This document shows positions 1 to 6,361 of a stretch of DNA of 6,361 nt, piece by piece. This stretch comes from Alcaligenaceae bacterium. GTDB taxonomy: Bacteria; Pseudomonadota; Gammaproteobacteria; Burkholderiales; Burkholderiaceae_B. The stretch lies in assembly GCA_012512545.1 (NCBI GenBank), contig JAAZDZ010000050.1, positions 1-6,361 on the forward strand, given 5' to 3'. Positions within the stretch are counted from its first letter, which is position 1; the number at the start of each line of letters is the position of its first letter. The position numbers and the translations under genes are program-made. The notes beneath the pieces were generated by a model. It was not told the DNA's origin. It did no database searches and was given only the letters and a program-made list of their open reading frames with translations.

Positions 1-3000
1 CTGTGGCAGACCAAGGTTGCCGCCCGGCTGCATGATCCGGCTGAAAAAGCGCTGGTGCTCCTGCGCGATCCCGCTGGCCATGAAAATGGCACCAGTCGCG
101 CCTTGACGCGCCTTCTGGGCTTTCACGAAATCACCGTCGAAACACTGGATGCTGACAATGACGAGGCGCTGGTTCGGACCTTGTTCAAGAAGGGGGTTCC
201 GGCTGCCATGTACAAACATGTACAGCGTGCGGACTGGTGGGCGGCAGCAGCAGACCGTCCTCAGTTCCCCATGGATGAAATTACGGTCGACTCAAAGAAG
301 GGCGATAAAAGAACATTGGCTGTCTCAGGTTGGGCGCAAGTGCGCTGGGCCAAGGAACCCGTGTTGATTCACCCGCTGACAGGTGATCAATTCGATCTGG
401 GCCGTTCTGGCGGCTTGAGCGCAACGGCGATTGAGGCCGTCAAGGATCGCAGTTTCAACCATTTTTCGGAACTGCTGGTTCGTCTGGGCGGCGCGGCGGA
501 TACTCCGCTGGACTGGCGCAGGCTGTTGCTCGCTTTCTGGCGTTTCGGGCCGGAACTGGAGGTCTCGAGTGCCGATACTGAAGATAATGACAAACTCGGC
601 AAGTTGTGGGAGGTTCTGCCTGCGGATACGCGTATTCCAGATCACAGCATCTGGGATCACCTTGACCTGACTTCCGCTTTTGCAGGTGCCTTTACAGCAG
701 ATCCTCAAGGCGAAGTTGCACTGTTGAGTTTATCCATCGGGCCGGTGCAGTCTTTTATCGCAGCCGCCCGTAGCACCTCCGATCTGTGGGCAGGGTCTCA
801 CTTGCTGTCGCGTCTCAGTTGGGAAGCCATGCGTCCTGTGTGCGAACAACTGGGGCCGGATGCCATTCTGTTCCCGCGTTTGCGCGGAATTCCCCAGGTG
901 GATCTCTGGTTGCGCGATCACATGGGGTTGCCAGAAGACCTGTTTCAGCATTGCGACTGGAATCGGGGGAGCACGGATGCCAATCCTTTGTTCTCGGCGG
1001 CCTTGCCCAACCGTTTTGTAGCAGTGGTGCCGGCCAGTCAGGCCAGGGCGATTGCCGAATCCGTGGAGGTGGCTGTTCGCGAATACCTTGGGAGGCTGGG
1101 AGATGAAGTCGTCATTGAGCTATTGAGCGTTGCCGGTTATGACGGTGATCAGGAAAACCAGACAGTGCCGTTTGAGCAGATGCGGGAGCAGTTGCAGGGT
1201 TTCCCGGAAGTGCACTGGGCCGTCGTGCCCTTCTCGCTGATACGTTGTCGCGATGAACAGAAGCAAAGAGATTTGGACACGAGCCGGCTTTCAGCTGCCA
1301 TGCGGCCATTCTTCAGCGGTGAAGGAGAGCCGGGGTTTTTGGATTCACCCGCATGGAAGATCTTGCAGAAAGATCTGGAAATCATGGGGGACCAGGGCGG
1401 GAAGTCCGTCTTTATGGCGCCCAATCCAGGCGTGCTGTATCCAGCGGTATTTGATCTGGCAGAACGTGTGCTGGCTGCCGCCAAATCCAGTCGTCCCTTT
1501 GTGCAAACTCGGCAAGAAGGCTGGCGCTGCTCTTTGACTGGTGAAAACGAATGGTTGACCACCGACCGCGAGCAGCTGCGCTGGAACCAGACATACCGGC
1601 AGAAGCAAGGGACACTCTGGACAGCAGTGGCCGAAAAGAAACCTTCATGGGCCAAAAAGGGGGAGCACCTGAGCGCTTTGCCAGCAATCAAGCGTTTATG
1701 GCCGACTTTGTTCAAGACCGAGGTCGGTAAGGCCATGGCTGAAAAGAACGATGGCAGTGTGAAACCGATTGATCGTTTCGTGGTGTCCACCCATACGATG
1801 GCGTTGGCGCATCAGCTTAATCAGTTCGTTGAACGAAAAGGTGAAATTCCTGAAGCCTTGGCACAACAGATCGCCGGTAAGCAGCGTGTCGCATTGCCTG
1901 CCGCCTTGGCAAGAAAACTGCGCGAAAAACAATACGAACAAATCGGGCTGATTGCCCGTATCCCCGGCTGGTTGGAAGATGTTCGTGAGCAGGGTAACGA
2001 GCAGGATTTCGAGCGTGCACAGCAGGAGCTGAAAGGATTGCTGGGCAACAAGGCAGAAACCTACTACGGCCTGATCATGATGGACGGCGACCGCATGGGC
2101 GCCATTCTGGCGGGTGATGAGGACACCGCGACCGCTATCAGTTATCAGCAGAGCTTTCACCCCAAGGTGCAGAAGGGTTTTACCGAGCGCGCAGCCCGCC
2201 AAGCGCAGATCAAGCAGTATGGTGAACAGAAGCGTGCCATTACACCTAATCGGCATTTGGCGATCTCTGGTGCTCTGAACGATTTTTCCCAGGTTGTCGT
2301 CAGGCATGTGGTGGAACATGAATATCTGGGGCGGTTGATCTACGCGGGGGGTGACGATGTGCTGGCCATGCTGCCAGTGGTTGACCTGCTTCCTTCCATG
2401 TTACGGCTACGTCATGCCTACTCTGGCACTGAGCCGGATGACGAAGAGCTGGATTGGGGGGAACTTAAAAAGCGTGGGAACCTGATCTGCAAAGGTGGGT
2501 ATGCCTGGTTGGATGGACGCTTGATGCGCATGATGGGCAAGCATGCCACGGCTTCGTGTGGTGCTGTTATTGCTCACCATCAGGCGCCGCTTTCAGCCGT
2601 GTTGCGGGAACTGCGCAACGCCGAGCAGCGCGCCAAGAATGAAGGCGGGCGTGATGCTTTTTCACTCACTGTCATCAAGCGTTCCGGTGGTGCCTTGTTT
2701 CTGACGGAAAAATGGGGTGAGCCGGTTAATCTGCTGGCCGAACTGCGGGAATTCCTGATGCATGAAGGGGTGTCTCGCCGGGCGGTCTACCACACGCTTC
2801 AATGGCTGGACGAAAACGAATTGCCGGTGACTGCCTTCGAGAGTGGCCTGGCGCTGAGCCTGCTGACTTATCAATTGACCCGGCAGGCGGAGGATGCGGC
2901 CAAACCGCAGGCGCTTGCGCTGGCTGAGCGGCTGGTCAGGCTCGCTCGTGGGTGGTCGCAGAAAACACGCATCGCGAAGTTGCGGAATTTTCTTTCCGTG

Positions 3001-3041
3001 GCGGAATTTCTGGCTCGTGAAATTCGCACAGGAGACAAGGC

Positions 3042-3045
<4 letters not shown>
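1..3045 (+). CDS. cmr2: Type III-B CRISPR effector subunit Cmr2 (Cas10), 5'-truncated by window edge
   Basis: Large subunit of the cytoplasmic Cmr RNA-guided complex. In this family it makes cyclic oligoadenylate from ATP and can cut ssDNA once target RNA is bound. The frame is open from base 1 and gives 1014 residues before TGA, so the true start lies upstream. A GTG at 55 could be taken as the start, but it would remove the HD motif. Using window residue numbers: HD at 11-12, ADWWAAAADR at 77-86 and DHSIWDH at 214-220 mark the HD nuclease domain. SIGPVQSFIAAAR at 245-257 opens the first Palm domain. RFVVSTH at 592-598 is another stretch typical of Cmr2. MDGDRMG at 694-700 and GGDD at 783-786 form the cyclase-type second Palm, followed by a helical C-terminal domain. 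The usual zinc-binding region keeps only Cys510. The stop overlaps the cmr3 start (ATGA). The identification is very secure; the activities are inferred from the motifs. Confidence 0.97.
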
Positions 3046-5544
<2,499 letters not shown>

Positions 5545-5545
5545 C

Positions 5546-6361
5546 ATGGCAATCGCCGCTGTCCCTTCCTATTTAGGTGAAGATTTCAGTACTGCATCAC
5601 CGGGTCTGCGTTTTGGCATGTACCTTCAACTGTGGGGCGTAGATCAGAAAACCCAGGAATTATTGTGGGGGACTCACGATCTGAAGTATGAAGTGCGTGG
5701 TCAGTACCGGCAGGAACGTGTCCTCAAAGAAGAGAATAAGGCTTCTGCGCTGAAAGCTGCAGCAAAATTTACTGCCAGCGATAAGCAGCTCATGGAGCAA
5801 CTGCTGCGGCGTCAGCAACAGGCGTTTGCCGCATCCGCCTATGCCAACGACTCGTTGGTTATCGAAGCGCAGGCAGTAGCGCCTTTCACGACGGGTCTTG
5901 GCAATGAACACCCGCTGGAAAATGGTTTTTCCTTTCTCAATCCTTATGGGCTGCCGTACTTGCCCGGCAGCGGCGTAAAAGGCGTGTTGCGTCAAGCGGC
6001 GCGGGAGCTGGTTTCTGGTGAGTGGGGAGCATCGCAAGGTTGGGATAGCGACCGCATTACTGCCTTGTTTGGTCTGGAAAGCAAGGATGGTGATAGCCAA
6101 CATCGGCGTGGCGCACTGATTTTTTGGGACATCATTCCCCAGATCAAGGGCGACCACCTGAGCGTGGAGGTCATGACACCACATCAGAAGCACTATTACC
6201 AGGAAGGCGATAACCCGCATGATTCTGGCCAGCCTATTCCCCTTACTTTCCTGACTGTCCCGCCAGGCTCTGATTTCACCTTCCATGTGCAGTGTAATCG
6301 GGCGCTTCTGAAGGAATACCCAGATCTACTGGAAGACGACCAGTGGCATAGATTGCTGCCC
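5546..6361 (+). CDS. cmr6: Type III-B CRISPR RAMP protein Cmr6, 3'-truncated by window edge
   Basis: Cmr6 is a Cas7-like RAMP subunit that caps the head end of the Cmr filament, near the 3' end of the crRNA, normally next to Cmr1. The frame from the ATG at 5546 stays open for 272 codons to the last base, so the C-terminus lies outside the window. A helical, charged stretch (about residues 55-100) precedes the conserved core. TGLGNEHPLENGFSFLNPYG (116-135) and the glycine loop LPGSGVKGVLR (139-149) are strong Cmr6 signatures. RRGALIFWDIIP (188-198) and VEVMTPHQKHYYQEG (207-221), followed by a P-I-P-L-T-F-L-T-V strand, complete the family pattern. The start follows the cmr5 stop by one base. 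Cmr6 is thought to be structural, with no nuclease role assigned. No internal break is visible. Confidence 0.95.
   Translation, partial: MAIAAVPSYLGEDFSTASPGLRFGMYLQLWGVDQKTQELLWGTHDLKYEVRGQYRQERVLKEENKASALKAAAKFTASDKQLMEQLLRRQQQAFAASAYANDSLVIEAQAVAPFTTGLGNEHPLENGFSFLNPYGLPYLPGSGVKGVLRQAARELVSGEWGASQGWDSDRITALFGLESKDGDSQHRRGALIFWDIIPQIKGDHLSVEVMTPHQKHYYQEGDNPHDSGQPIPLTFLTVPPGSDFTFHVQCNRALLKEYPDLLEDDQWHRLLP

Noticed and set aside
207..224. Short repeated CATGTAC units
   Set aside because: Only two copies, within cmr2 coding sequence; not a CRISPR repeat or an array. No CRISPR array was found anywhere in the window.
1358..1376. Two AGATCT hexamers seven bases apart
   Set aside because: They are within conserved cmr2 coding sequence and are too short to be a meaningful repeat.
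1149..1790. Long antisense open frame (213 codons) inside cmr2
   Set aside because: It lies wholly opposite the strongly conserved cmr2 frame and its translation shows no recognisable domain; it is a by-product of the codon composition on the + strand.
1696..2319. Antisense open frame of 207 codons inside cmr2
   Set aside because: It overlaps conserved Cmr2 sequence including the MDGD region, and has no supporting ribosome binding site or family resemblance.
5660..6286. Antisense open frame of 208 codons opposite cmr6
   Set aside because: The + strand reading is clearly Cmr6. The antisense frame has one hydrophobic stretch that could suggest a membrane protein, but this simply mirrors the cmr6 coding sequence.

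Overview
The window holds most of a type III-B (Cmr) CRISPR effector operon, read entirely on the + strand: cmr2 (cas10), cmr3, cmr4, cmr5 and cmr6. cmr2 is cut by the left edge and cmr6 by the right edge. No CRISPR array, cas1/cas2, cas6, cmr1, RNA gene, mobile element, promoter or terminator is visible. All but a few dozen bases are coding.

Layout: cmr2 (1-3045, open at the left edge) overlaps cmr3 (3042-4256) by an ATGA. A 26-base gap carrying a strong Shine-Dalgarno sequence leads to cmr4 (4283-5182). Two bases later cmr5 begins (5185-5544), and one base after its stop cmr6 begins (5546 to the window end, 272 codons, no stop reached). The overlap, the short gaps and the GGAG-like ribosome binding sites indicate one polycistronic transcript with coupled translation, started upstream of the window.

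How the genes work together (known for the family): Cmr4 and Cmr5 form the double filament of the complex. Cmr3 with Cmr2 sits at the foot and holds the crRNA 5' handle. Cmr6, normally with Cmr1, caps the head. Target RNA binding triggers RNA cleavage by Cmr4 and activates Cmr2, whose Palm domain makes cyclic oligoadenylate and whose HD domain can cut DNA. The expected key residues are visible here: an HD motif and a GGDD motif in Cmr2, and the loop aspartate in Cmr4. The system therefore looks intact as far as it can be seen. The most notable deviation is in the usual zinc-binding region of Cmr2, where only one cysteine remains.

Organism: a bacterium, most likely a Gram-negative proteobacterium (beta or gamma). 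This is inferred from moderately GC-rich coding, Shine-Dalgarno-led genes and a Cmr2/Cmr6 motif style that resembles proteobacterial Cmr proteins. No taxonomic marker is present, so this is weak. The window is a well-known system type; nothing in it amounts to a previously undescribed system.
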